From the NCBI GenBank assembly GCA_026075535.2, contig AP026542.1, forward strand, positions 4,836,001-4,900,000: DNA of 64,000 bases, read 5' to 3'. The position numbers and the translations under genes were made by a program. A model generated the notes under the pieces. That model worked only from the letters and a program-made list of their open reading frames with translations, did not search any database and had not been told where the DNA came from. The DNA comes from Tricholoma matsutake. Lineage: Eukaryota > Basidiomycota > Agaricomycetes > Agaricales > Tricholomataceae. How positions within the stretch are numbered: position 1 is the stretch's first letter; every line of letters starts with the position of its first letter. This document shows positions 47,428 through 58,547 of the stretch, one piece after another.

Positions 47428-47604
47428 GAAAGCGGACATTCGTTATAAACCCCATATATATGTTATATGTTGTCCTTCATAGCTTTTGTACCAACAGGCT
47501 CGGGGATTTCTACGCTTAGAGAAAGTGGACATTCGTTATAAACCTCATACATATATTGTATGTTGTCCTTCATAGCTTCGTGCCGATACCTCGGGGATTT
47601 CTAC
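47428..47604. repeat. Imperfect tandem duplication of ~85 bp
   Basis: Unit 1 at 47428-47513 and unit 2 at 47521-47604 share GACATTCGTTATAAACC, TATGTTGTCCTTCATAGCTT and TCGGGGATTTCTAC in the same order, with small substitutions and gaps. It begins right after the WOPR copy 2 stop, so it may lie in its 3' UTR. Confidence 0.85.
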
Positions 47605-47714
47605 ATTTATATGTACTCGGTGGAAAAATGTCTAGTTCCTTACAATTCCTTAGCAATTTTGCACCGTCCTAATTTACCTCTCGATTTTCCGCGCGTTTCC
47701 ATCAGTAAGTTGAC

Positions 47715-47970
47715 AAAAAAGTTTCCAGAGGTTTCTCAACCTCAAAAACCTGGAAAAACATCAGAAAACCTTGGAAACTTGAATACCTGGAAACTTAAGT
47801 CACTTTTTCTGGAAACCTCACTATTACCTGGAAACCTCTGAAACTCTATGAAACCTCTAGAAACCTCGTACAGCTAAGAAAAAATCCTTATTATAGTAAG
47901 TTTCTGAGTTTCTAAGTTTCCAAGTATTCAAAAACCTGGAAATGTGTGAAAACCAACCAAAACCTGAAAA
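47715..47970. repeat. Degenerate minisatellite-like array of CCTGGAAAC words
   Basis: Many variants of CCTGGAAAC/GAAACCTC spaced 10-20 nt apart up to about 47870, followed by the complementary TAAGTTTCTGAGTTTCTAAG words near 47895-47930, then CCTGGAAA again. The region is AT-rich and partly foldback. It is probably a decayed repeat; no coding content. Confidence 0.7.
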
Positions 47971-48224
47971 CTAAAATGTCATCTTCCTGATGTCCAATGT
48001 GACATTGCTATATACATATGGATGTAGATAGGAGAATGCCCATATTTTCAGGATCAACTATCAAACATCGACATGTCACGTAATATCAATGTGGACTGCA
48101 AATTTATGCACTGAAGAACTAGTGAAGCAGTGAATCAAGAACAGTAAAAAGATCTAAGACCTGTCAATCTTTGATGACCTGCTACCTCTGGTTACTTTAC
48201 AGGATGTCACCGGTAACTAATCAG

Positions 48225-48250
48225 CTTTGATCCAACTCCTTGGGTCAAAG
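48225..48250. repeat. Hairpin with 11-bp arms
   Basis: CTTTGATCCAA and TTGGGTCAAAG pair with one G-T-type mismatch around a CTCC loop. It lies in the gene-poor stretch; origin unknown. Confidence 0.5.
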
Positions 48251-49117
48251 TAACCCGTCATTTCCCGCGTTAACCGCATGGATGAGGCCAAGGGATGGTG
48301 TCGATCATGTCTGTGCCTGAAGAAAGCACAAAGAACAACTACATCATCCACGTATTTATCTGATTTCCTAAGTGATCGATCTTACCTAGCACCTTTGGAT
48401 TCGGACCGCGGTAACGCCGCATTGAAAATGTATGCTGGGACATATGCCTCATAGGCTATAGCTTCGCTTCAAGCCCTAAACGGCGCAAGTATGAACCTAT
48501 TTTTTGGAATGACTGGGAAGCAAAGCACTGCCCGGAAACAGAAGAGTAATCACGAACTAGACAATAAAAGTAAGTATGGCTACAAAGTCAGGATGAAACA
48601 AAATTTGTGGTACAGGAGCAAATAATACGTACCGGACCGCTAGAGTGTAACCCACTCGAGCTATGAGGCGCGATGACATAGTCAATTTGCGGTCCGACGA
48701 GGCTGCCATCTGCATGCCCGAAATCTACCAGTAGACGTAGGGGGATAAACAAGGTAAAAGGCACGCAGCCGCCGGGACAGAAAGCCGTTCTACTCCGAAA
48801 TTAACGACAGACCCACGGGGTACACGGGAGAACAGGAAAACAACAACTGAAAAAGTTACGGAAAGCGCCAAACCTATGCCACGAAGCTGCTGCGAACTAT
48901 GATGACGTCTGTCATTTCGCATTCGCAGCAAGATAATCTCGCCTCTGCATTTTAATGGGCGGTCTGGCGCAACGCGTTGGCGTTTCTGCCGGTTGCCTAG
49001 GGAATACGGGTAGTCCATGTCCGTAACTTTGCGCTGGTTCCGCTCCGAACGGCGGTCGAAAGTGTGAGATGTATCCACTTGGAATTGGTAACTTCAATAA
49101 CGCTAATTATAAAGTGT

Positions 49118-49137
49118 GAAGTCCAACTTTTTGGACT
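49118..49137. repeat. Hairpin with 8-bp arms
   Basis: AAGTCCAA and TTGGACTT pair perfectly around CTTT. Next to it TTTATAAAGTC repeats part of an upstream TTATAAAGTG word, suggesting local duplication. Confidence 0.45.
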
Positions 49138-50011
49138 TTAGGATGGCTTTATAAAGTCAAAAAAAGTTGAAAAGTTTCCTGATGAATGTACCTGAGAGCG
49201 TGACATACCCGATGGTGTCAATACGGTAAACTTTCAAGCAGCCGGGGGAAGAGAAAGCAACGACAGATAGGATTCCGATGCCAAGTTGTCAACTCAAATG
49301 AATACAGTGCGATGGCGATATCTGTCACACCACTGGCACGTGGCCGCCCGTAGTGGATACTTGTTTGGCCTCGAAAAGATTTACATCTCACATCCCGAGC
49401 GTCCTCTCCTCGTATCCACACAGGCCTCACTGGATCCAACCCTAAGCAGTAAAGGGCAACTGAAATGACACAATAACAATGCATACCACAAACAACGCCG
49501 ACACCCTCACCTCGCCACCCATCTCTGACGCTCCAACTGCGCAGTTTCTTGCTGCCCGTAAACGGCGGTAAGGGGACAGGGACCACGACGGGAACTAGGA
49601 ACAGAGGAGAAGATGGCGTGACAGGCACGAGGACAGATAACGGGATGGGGAAGACGCAATGGGGAGCAAGATAGGAACGCGCAGTAATCGTATACCCGCA
49701 TTCCAACTTGCATTACTACAGTCGCGACGAAACGCCGGTAAGTACGAAGATCGCAAATTTATCCAAAGCCCTCTTCAGGCCAAGCAGTAAGGTTGTGTCT
49801 GCATTTACTAAAAAATAAGCCATGTACTAGGAAAGGATCTATACAGCAATGAATTGATAATAACAGCAAAGACATCGACCAACATGTATGAAACTCAGGA
49901 TTGATATTTATATGATTGCAACTAAAAAGCAAAGGTGAGATGCGAAAATGCAATGAAAAGCCGACGTCCACGATTAACCGGTGGAGGAAACTGTTGACAC
50001 CTCACAGGGTG

Positions 50012-51183
50012 CTACCATTCGAATTCCCTAGGGCTATTATGCAGTCCACGGAAGGCAGGTGGGAACGAAGGGAAACGTACCCTGTGCACTTGGCAAACAG
50101 ATAATCCTTCCCATTTATATGGATCATCCCATCCTTGAGCACGCACTTCCATTTGTTTTTTACGCGCGCCACCTGCAGAGCACTCGATGAGGACCAAAAC
50201 AAACAAAATCGCGACGACACCAACCTTGTCATATGTACAAAAGACAATATCTGTCTCACCCGCCGTTCCCTCTTCAGCATCTTCTTCACCCTCCGTATCC
50301 GAGTCATCAAGGTCACTATTGATGGCCTCAGAATCGGCTTGTGGTGCTGATTTCGAAGAAGCAGCTGGCTGAGGCAACGATGGATGCGAGGTCCGCGGGG
50401 CAAATGCCTGGCCTTGAGAAGCAGGGGGAGAAGAACCCTCATCGTCAGATGATTCAGAGGGGCCATCGACTTGTGGTATTCGTTGTTGCTGGGGTGGTTG
50501 CTGGGGTGGTTGCTGGGGTGGTTGCGGGGCTTGTTGCGGCTGTGACTGAGGAGGAACAAATGGCCTTGCAACCGGTGGTTGTGGTTGCAGGGGGCGAGGA
50601 AAGCTAATAACACCCGTTTGACCTCCTGGATGGGGGGGCGGACCAGGTAAGTGTCTCCCATTTATAGATGGGCCAGGCAATGCGGGAATTCCATATGGCA
50701 TACCGACCATGTATCGATTGTCTAATGCTTCTACTTTAACAGCAGGCTGGCCAGGACCTGGAGGAGGAGGTAGCGCGTAGGGGTACTGCTGCATAATGTG
50801 CATGGGGTGAGGTGTATATGCGTGATGTTGTTGTTGTTGTGGGGGATGTTGAGGTGCTTGCACAGGAGCTGGCTGACCATCGAACTCGGCAACATGAGAT
50901 GCTATAACCTTAGTCTCCCATTTCTATTCGGCGACCATTATTACGGACGAAAATAGGGGTCTAAAAATGGATATCGTCAAAATTGGACTTACATGCTGCA
51001 ATTCGCCCAAAACTTCTTCAGAGACGCCGTATTCGTCGAATTCGGGCCTAATGGCAGACATAACATCGTCTATGACAGCCCGATAGATTGCAGGCTCGAT
51101 GGCACAAGATATCCAGTTTAAGCCCAGAAGAACTACTACGGACAGGAAGTTGGTGAGCAGCTCACCACTATTTTATTAGACAT
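50012..51183 (-). CDS. TOA1: TFIIA large subunit (alpha/beta, Toa1)
   Basis: TFIIA stabilises TBP on promoter DNA. A tiny first exon (MSNKIV) is spliced to PAIYRAVIDDVMSAIRPEFD and EYGVSEEVLGELQH, the N-terminal four-helix-bundle half, continuing as VWETKVIASHV-type sequence and AEFDGQPAPVQAPQHPPQQQ. The middle is Pro/Gln/Gly-rich and disordered, including a PPQQ repeat coded by a 12-bp DNA repeat (about 50490-50525). An acidic stretch (DLDDSDTEGEEDAEEG) precedes the C-terminal beta-barrel: GETDIVFCTYDK, spliced to VARVKNKWKCVLKDGMIHIN, GKDYLFAKCTG and a last small exon EFEW. The terminal exon and stop at 50012 were found because the family ends in EW or EFEW. Identity is secure. Confidence 0.94.
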
Positions 51184-51769
51184 GCCAAATAAAACTTTGA
51201 CGACGTCAATGCTGAGGCCAAACACCACTGAGGGGGGACGTCGAGCGAGGTGATGGGGAGCGAGAAAGGTCCCTTTTATACTTGATGTCTCTTACAAACA
51301 ACCCGGGAGAATTCAAACTCCGAATGTTGACTTGCTAGAGTTTTCGCACGCACAGACCAACAGCGAACTGGCTCGACGCTGGACAGGCTCGACGTTGACT
51401 CCATTGTCCTACACCATGTGCAAACGCTTCTTCAACATGCCTGGAAAGACTAAAGAATATCCAAATCTCTTTTCGACTCGTAACTCTCCACCTCGCCAAG
51501 TGGCCATAAGAACATTGCCAACAATCCCAGTATCGTATCCACGCGTCAGAAGGATGCTTACAATACTAGGAAAGTGATCACGCCTTGTCTGCAGCCCGAG
51601 CTTGGCGAGGTGTAGTACAGCGTGAAACGAGCCGGAGCAAAGCAGGCGGGCTCGTCGGTGTACATTATGAGTTCATACTTCTGTACAATATGGCCTTACG
51701 ACTGACCATGATCATGATGTATACTGACAATTGTAAGGTCCAGTGCTTCATTGTATTCCATTACACAGT
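51184..51769. other. Intergenic between palC 3' end and TOA1 promoter
   Basis: 586 bp between two minus-strand genes. Plus-strand frames at 51332-51577 and 51585-51779 have no recognisable content. No repeat seen. Confidence 0.55.
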
Positions 51770-53396
51770 TCAGAAATAAGAGCCCGCTCCTGCATAAACA
51801 CCAGAATTTCCTGACTGCTCCGCATCGAGAGTTTCTTTCTTGTCAGAGTCCAGAAGCTCCAGCTGTTCAGCCTGCGATCGAATATAAGCTACAGAACCAG
51901 GACCAAACGCCGGCACCGGAGGTTGGAACGCTTTCGCAGCGACTGCCATTCGTCCAGCAGGTATCCGTGTTTGTAGGTCCGCCTGCGTGGGGACAGGTTG
52001 AAAGTGGAGCTACGTATCGAGTATCTGAATTCGTTTCAAGATCCAAATGATATTACTTACAGAATCATTCACTTTCTTGTAATGCTTAAAGAACAAATTC
52101 ACCTTGTCCAATTCATCATTCACCTTTTCCTTCATCCTATCCCTCATTCCCCTGTCTCCCTTCCCCACACTGATCCCCTTGCCACCATCCTTCAATATCT
52201 CCAGTTCTTTCTTCGCCCACCCTAAAAACCCGACCGCCTCTCCGCCCCTTTCCGTACTCCCATTCTCACCTGCATCTACCCCAAGCCACTTCCTCGCGAG
52301 CGCTCCATGAAACGCTGCCTCGTCTGCAAGATACCGCCGCAGGTCAGCCGAAACCTCTCCAGCAGAATCCGACGATGACGATGACGGGCGCTTGCGCGAG
52401 CCGACGGCTTTGACGAGCGAGAGGGCAGAGGAATAGAGCGACGCGCAATCGAAATGCAGTTTCGCGAGGAGTGCAGGCGAAGGGTGGGAGCTCGGCAGCG
52501 GAGGTCCTGGGGCGATGTTACTGTCGTACGCAGATTTGGAGAGAAGTTTGCGGATCGCTAAACTTTGGGCGTCGGCCAGAGCCAGCCTGTGGTTCTATTT
52601 TAGGTAGATGTTGCATTCCAAGGGCAAGATACGCACTGTGCCAAAGCACCATGTATCTCTCGGCTCAGCTCTGGTGGCTTATCAAAGCCTGTGGGACCCC
52701 CTCCCCGGTTTGTTTCCCATTCTGATAGCACGGCGTCACCGATGTAAGTATAGATGCCGCTCGCACGACAGAGGAAAGTCACGGCAATGTTGAGCTTTTC
52801 GTCTTTTGCTTTACGCTCAGAATCGGAGATGGCGCGATCATATTCATATCGGCCAAGAGAAAGAACAGTATGTCGAGCCAGATTCGACAGAGCAAACGCG
52901 TGGGTTAGCAAGGTAAACACTAGATCTGCATAGAATCCCGGAAAAGAGAGGCGTGATGATGTATTGAAGATATTGGAGGAGAGCGTCGTGCGCCAGCTGA
53001 ACACTAGATGGGATCCATCAGACATTCAGATGAGAGTAAGATGGGCGAACATACAAGGTTCGAATTTAACACCGATCTCGTCATGAGCGATGCAACTCAT
53101 TATCCCTCGAAGATGAGGGACATAATCCTCGATGTGCTATACAAGAGAACCGCGCATCCTGGATGGTAAATTAATAGAAAGGAGGGCTTTGGATTATCAG
53201 AACGCACCTTTACAAGCAGTAAAAAGTCCTTCTGATCATGGCTGGTACGTTTACTCTCTTTGAGAGCGTCTCGGACGTTGGCCCTAGCTTGAGTAGATTG
53301 GGGGATGTAAATGGTATATGCCTTGTTTGTACTCTGATCAGTACAAAAGTGGGAAAAGGATATAGCTCCTGTTGTTGGCAGTTCGTAGAGGTACAT
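51770..53396 (-). CDS. palC: pH-response regulator PalC (BRO1 domain)
   Basis: PalC is a BRO1-domain protein of the fungal ambient-pH (Pal/Rim) pathway that links the plasma-membrane sensor to ESCRT-III (Vps32). Starts MYLYELPTTGAISFSHFC, which matches the PalC N-terminus closely. Then TQARANVRDALKESKRT, DFLLLVK spliced to HIEDYVPHLRGIM, FSWRTTLSSNIFNTSSRLSF, AFALSNLARHTVLSLGRYEY, DSERKAKDEKLNIAVTFLCR, ASGIYTYIGD, and helices through LHFDCASLYSSALSLVKAVG. A Lys-rich helix (KEKVNDELDKVNLFFKHYKK) precedes a final exon ending YAGAGSYF. Four or five introns on the minus strand. Full length for the family. Expected at cortical ESCRT sites. Confidence 0.92.
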
Positions 53397-53487
53397 GGTT
53401 AGACTTGCATGAAAAGTCAATGGTTGTGTGCTGATCGTTGAGTGCTGAGCGCTGAACATACAAGTGGATATATCAGAAGGCAAATGG

Positions 53488-53580
53488 GGGTCGATGGCGT
53501 AGTTGGTTATCGCATCTGTCTAACATAAGATGTGCTTGTGTGTACACAGAAGGTCCTCAGTTCGAACCTGGGTCGACTCA
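53488..53580 (+). tRNA. tRNA-Val(AAC): tRNA-Val (anticodon AAC) with 19-nt intron
   Basis: The cloverleaf folds fully. Acceptor stem GGGTCGA (53488-53494) pairs with TCGACTC before discriminator A at 53580. D stem GCG/CGC closes a TAGTTGGTTAT loop. Anticodon stem TCTGT (53515-53519) pairs with ACAGA (53546-53550); loop CTAACA gives anticodon AAC (53522-53524). A 19-nt intron (53526-53544) sits after position 37, the canonical place. T stem CTCAG/CTGGG holds TTCGAAC. B box GTTCGAACC is intact and the A box reads TGGCGTAGTTGG. CCA is not encoded. It sits between the divergent palC and PIG-U genes, ending only 34 bp before the PIG-U start codon. Confidence 0.93.
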
Positions 53581-53614
53581 TAGACCTTTTTGAGGGACAC
53601 GTGACACTGCATTC

Positions 53615-55290
53615 ATGTCTTCTACCGAGTTTTCTTGGGACCTCAGGCTAGCTTTTCTTGCTCTACTGGCAGCGCGCCTACTCCTTGAACTAACAAATCT
53701 TCCTCTCATCTTGCAACATGAACACCAGCTTTCTTCACCCCTCACATCATATTCAAACCGTATGTACAGACATTCCATCTTGAACGCTCACCAACTTGTG
53801 TTTTTTTTTTTCAGTTCAGGAAGGGATATATCTGTATAAACATGGAGTAGACCCGTATTCTGGAGGCATTTTCAGACACGTAAGTTTTCCAACAAATCGC
53901 GAGATACACGAACAATGTTGTTGAACTTGCCAACAAGTCGCCTGTGTACCTCTCGCTGTTCGTGACAGTACTCCCATTGACAGGTTTAGCCTCGTCAATA
54001 CTGTGGACAGTGTGTGATGCGGTTGGCGCATGGGCTATGATCCAGATCTGGAGAGCTAGACAGCGAATATCTCAGAGTCAGAGGGACAACTTGATCGCGG
54101 CTTCGTACGTATTCTCTGGCCGACATCTACACCCTCACAATCGTGCCGCAGATATCTTTTCAATCCCTACATCTTCTTACCAAGCCTAGCACACTCCACG
54201 TCGTCTTTTGAGAACGTGCTAATGTTGGTCTCTTTGATGTTTGCTAGTCAAGGTATCGTTGTCGTACTTGTCAATCTCGTCCGTTTACTCATGGCACCTA
54301 CCCACAGGCCGAACATCTGCTTCATTGCTTTCTCTTTCTTTCCTCGTCCAAATTTCTCCATCCTCGGTCTTGGTTCTAGCTCCTGTCCTCCTACTTCTCA
54401 TTACCGACCCTGTATCTCGTCTCGCGTCCCCTCGGCCATTGAGCGCTTTGGCCGCTGATACACGAAAACTGTTCCCACTCTTAGCAGAGTTCATCGTTTA
54501 TTTTGCTAGTTTTACCCTTACATCCACCCTCGTCTCTGGGAGTTGGGCATGGATACCCCAGACCTGGGGCGCTATGTAAGTGAACCAACCTCCTCTCGCC
54601 GATCATGACTTAGGCAATGTTCCCAAGTTTAACTCTACCCGACCTGACACCCAACACTGGGCTATGGTGGTATTTCTTCACCGAGATGTTTGATCACTTC
54701 CGCCCTTTCTTCCTGATGGTCTTCTCTGTAACCTACTCTTTCCTACTTTTTACACCTGCTGTCTTTTTGACGATCATCACCAGGTCCATCTCCTTATCTA
54801 CATCGCACCTATCTGCATCAAATTCCAGTAATTATCCCATTTTCAACTCATGGTTTTCTTCTGATACCCGAAAAAATTAGGTATGACCCGCTTTACGCCG
54901 CATTCCTACTTATCGGCGTCCTGGGTATCTTCAAAGCATACCCAACTCTGTCCGACCCCGGTCTATTCTTGAGCATGATCGTACTCTTCCCCGAAATATA
55001 CCCGTGTAATGCTCTCCTCCCTGACATCTCGAGCGACTCACTTACGACAAGAATATACAGACTTTCGCCATCCAATCGTCACCTCCCTCCTTCACCTTCA
55101 TGCTTCCCTTCTCATGCCATTGTTCAACCACCTCTGGCTAGTTCAAGGAACGGGAAACGCCAACTTTTATTACGCGTCGACTTTGGTATTTGCTTGCTCC
55201 AACGGAGCTGCGCTAATTGATTGTATATGGGCTGGGCTGCGCATTGCCATTGGTGAAGAAGAGGAGGGTTATGCAGTTGTACAAGAATAG
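53615..55290 (+). CDS. GAB1: GPI transamidase subunit PIG-U/Gab1 (Cdc91)
   Basis: A multi-pass ER membrane subunit of the GPI transamidase that attaches GPI anchors to proteins. Starts [20 protein letters not shown]. Signatures: [10 protein letters not shown] spliced to [20 protein letters not shown], the luminal motif of [24 protein letters not shown]; a run of hydrophobic exons ([19 protein letters not shown]); [20 protein letters not shown] followed by [13 protein letters not shown], the family's most conserved block; [20 protein letters not shown]; ending with [20 protein letters not shown] and [11 protein letters not shown]. About eight introns, and about nine hydrophobic segments. Some internal exon edges around 54110-54260 are approximate. 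It converges on the cysteine synthase gene, with 101 bp between the stops. Confidence 0.92.
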
Positions 55291-55391
55291 AGGTGCAATA
55301 CAATTTCCAACATGGGCCTGCCAGAAATAAGGGTTACGGATATCTGTTACATCATATACAATCTTCTACACGTAGTTTCCTGAGACATTCA

Positions 55392-57675
55392 TTAAGAAGG
55401 TTCGAGGGCTGGTAGCGGTTGCAACAGGTCTTCTACAATACCAAGATCTATGGGAATATTGGCTGTACGGAGATATTCATCGTTCCTGTCAAATCACCTC
55501 AGTGACGTACCAAAAGAATAACCAGCGGCTTACAACGTACCAGAACTATAGAAAGACGAATCCAGTGTTGTAAACGTCAGTCAGCTGTAGATCAAGGACA
55601 CCAACGAACCCTTGAATAATGCCGGCTCCCAGAATCGCACCTGTATGCCACCTCAATTAGCAGACTAATTTGTACAGAAGTAGGATCAAGAAATCTCACA
55701 GGACAGTCACGACCCTCTGTCCTTCCGCCCAGCCCATTCTCCGAATGAGCTTCACACATGCAACAAGGTTACATGCGCTACTGGAGCCTAAGAAGAGGCC
55801 GTCGTGCTTTACGATGTATCGGGACATGGAAACAGCTTCTGTGTCTGTTATCCTGTAGAATTGGAAGGAGATCACCACGAAGGTTAAGGATGCGTGCGAG
55901 GACTTATTACCGGAATGCGTCATCGATGATAGGAAGAGCCAGATCGATATTGTTCGTCAGTCTGTTAATACCGCTATATTCAAGATCAGATTTAATCCCA
56001 AGAATGAGTTGTCGGAATGAAAGGCCCAGCTTACATGCCCTCGACAATTGTGTCCACTTGATGTCTTCTTCTTGTCCCTTCAGTTTCCTTGCGGTCGAAC
56101 ATAACTCCATGTTTAATCTGGATCACGGATTCCAAGTAAGGTAAATCAAATGTCAACTGGGAAGATGTTGGGGGCCTAACCTTGTTGTACAGGCCACTAC
56201 CTTCTGGATCAGAAAGTGCAATAATGACATCCTCGTTCTTCGATTTAAGGTATTGACCAACACCAGCGATAGTGCCTCCAGTTCCTAGAAAGGGCATATG
56301 AAGAACGTCCACGAAGAGGAATAGCACACGTAACCTGCTCCACTGACGAAAGCATGTACGCGCCCATTCGTCTGCCTCCATATCTCTGGACCGGTCCCGT
56401 TTAAGTGGGCCTCGTAGTTACTTCTATTCTGCCAATGACGTATGCTTCGTTACTGCACAGATCACTAAAAAATCATGAAATACCTCGAATTGGTCCGCAA
56501 AATACCCTCTGGGCTTTGTCATGAATTCGTCATTATCTTGCGGGTCGTTGACGTCAAAGGATACGCGTGATGCAGTTGTCGTTACTACCACTGAAGCGGA
56601 ACTGGAGCTGACCATGTGTGGGCGATTGGTTTTCGAGCTTGTGTCACTCTTGTCAATCGTGTCTGGGCGTCCGAATTGGGTAGCGCATTGTCTTGCGTGG
56701 TTCTAGAATTGATTAGGTCGTGCAAGGAACTTACAATCAAGATGGCCGGTATTCGTGACTTACGACGTACTGTGCCATGCGAGCAAATGAGTTTCGTACT
56801 ACATTAAGAAATCCAAGAACGCACGAACTTGTTTCTTGTCCACAATGCTAGCTGGTCGGACTCTTTCCACGTCTGCACCAAGAGCCTTGACTGCTTTGAC
56901 CTTCTCCTCAGCCACATCGTCAGGCATGATGATTGCTGTCGCCACCATGAATACCGCGCAGGATTACATGAGGTATGTCGAACACATACTTGCATCGTAT
57001 CCTCTGAATGGCATTATCGTCAGCTCTCTGCGTCGACGTGCACTGATGAGCGAACGACGCACCTTGCACGCGCGATTAAAGCAATGGATATACCTGTTGA
57101 TCCACTCGTTCCTTCGAAGATACGGGAGCCGGTGTGAGGACGAAGTAGGCCCAACCGTTCCGCATCATCGATCACTATCAAACGCGTTACTTGGATCAGA
57201 CACAATTATCTGCACAACTCACTTCGCAAGGCAACGCGATCCTTCACGCTGCCTCCAGGGTTGAGGAACTGTGTTGTGAATCATTGATGTAAATATAGTC
57301 TAGTGCGAACAATAACCTACTTCAGCCTTTCCGAGTATCTCTACACCAAGTGCATCGCTCAAGGAATTTATTCTGAACAGAGGTGTATTTCCTGGTGATT
57401 GGCTTGCTATCTAAAACGCGTTGCCCGACGGACGGGAAGCTCGCACCTATCAACCCAGTAACACCTGACAGCACGTCATCACTGCGTAATTCGATAGGCC
57501 GTGGTTCAAAACGAGCCACCAAGTGCTGTCGCTTGCGTGCTTGAAAATAGAGCGCAAGAGAAGAAGAGGTTAGTGCAAGTGAGAAGCCGAGGATAATTCC
57601 GTAAAGGACGTGTCGCGCGGTTGACGGAGATGGCCAGCGGATCCATGCTGGGATTTTGAGAGGAAACCAGAGCAT
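55392..57675 (-). CDS. MCY1: Membrane-anchored cysteine synthase-like PLP enzyme (Mcy1-like)
   Basis: Starts MLWFPLKIPAWIRWPS and has an N-terminal membrane helix (VLYGIILGFSLALTSSSLAL) before RPIELRSDDVLSGVTGLIG. The PLP fold follows: NPGGSVKDRVALR with the Schiff-base Lys, LRPHTGSRIFEGTSGSTGIS for substrate binding, MPDDVAEEKVKAVKALGADV, GTGGTIAGVGQYLK for phosphate binding, and SDPEGSGLYNKV. The C-terminus runs VTDTEAVSMSRYIVKHDGLF, LGSSSACNLVACVKLI, VVTVLCDSGSRHYS and ends PIDLGIVEDLLQPLPALEPS. Yeast YGR012W (Mcy1) is a membrane-attached cysteine synthase homologue at the mitochondrial outer membrane, and this domain layout matches. Eight or more introns; exact edges near 56400-56450 and 57260-57330 are approximate. 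Whether it makes cysteine is inferred from the family. Confidence 0.88.
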
Positions 57676-57948
57676 GACTTGGAAGTCATGAAACAAGTTT
57701 AAGGGCTCGATCAGAAGCAACGTTGTTCAACCTACGCGATCGTCACGATTCTTGAAATGGTGGATAACGCTGTCCGAGTCGTTCTCAGAGTACATACGAT
57801 ATCCTCTTGACTTCCGAGCCCACATGCAGCCGCCGAAATGTTCACGCTAGACGCACGAGTCTATTGAAAATGCCGCGCACGATCATCATGCCAGCATGTG
57901 AATGACTGACTAAAGACATCGTCTCAACACTTATCCAGAACCTTTACC

Positions 57949-58547
57949 ATGGCAGCAGAAGGCTACAAAGCAATCCAAAAAGCATTTCTTAGTCAGCCCT
58001 TCTTCGCTGTTGTAGGTGCATCCAAAGATCAGTCCAAGTATGGCACCAGAGTATGTCTGTCGACCTAGTAGTCCCGAACATCTGCCTTTTTTGACAGACA
58101 GTTCTATAGGTCCTCAAATGGTATCAAATGCGCGAAATGAATGTGACCCCAATACATCCTGTAACGTCCATCTACTTCCGACGCACTGTTGCTCAAACTG
58201 ACGGGCGTGATATAGAAAGAGGAAGAGTTGGAGGGCATCAAGACCTTGACAAACATCTCGGAGCTCCGTTCGCCCACTGCAACATCCATAAGCATTGTCA
58301 CCCCACCTAAAGTAAATTTTATCTAAATATAGCTGATACGCTTTCATCCGAAATGGTCCGTTTATAGGTCACCTTGAGCCTCTTGCAACAAGCCAAAGAG
58401 CTTTCTGTTCCTGCCCTATGGCTTCAGCCTGGAGCCGAAGACGACACCGTGATTGAGTACGTCGAGCAAAACCTGGCAGATCGAGTCATTTATGGAGGTC
58501 CTTGCATCCTGGTCGAAGGTGACGGGATAATCAGGAGTATGTTGTAA
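57949..58547 (+). CDS. CoA-binding domain protein (YccU/DUF-type Rossmann protein)
   Basis: Starts MAAEGYKAIQKAFLSQPFFA followed by VVGASKDQSKYGTR, a Rossmann CoA-binding loop. Exons continue VLKWYQMREMNVTPIHP, spliced over a 65-nt intron to KEEELEGIKTLTNISEL, SPTATSISIVTPPK, then VTLSLLQQAKELSVPALWLQ, PGAEDDTVIEYVEQNLADRV, GGPCILVEGDGIIRSML and stop. The second intron was placed because only that splice keeps the family's HPKE..EG reading. Length near 135-140 residues fits bacterial YccU-like and fungal relatives. The family binds CoA or a related nucleotide, but its biological role is not established. Divergent from the cysteine synthase gene (273 bp between starts). Confidence 0.9.

Larger units (their letters stand above)
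47412..50011. other. Repeat-bearing gene-poor region
   Basis: 2.6 kb between WOPR copy 2 and TOA1. Holds an 85-bp tandem duplication, a degenerate CCTGGAAAC-rich array and hairpins near 48225 and 49118. Minus-strand frames at 48725-49097 and 49218-49706 (up to 162 codons) have no recognisable domain and compositions typical of chance; I leave them out as genes. Confidence 0.5.

Noticed and set aside
48725..49706. Minus-strand frames of 117 and 162 codons in the repeat-bearing region
   Set aside because: Composition looks random, no domain, no supporting splice sites.
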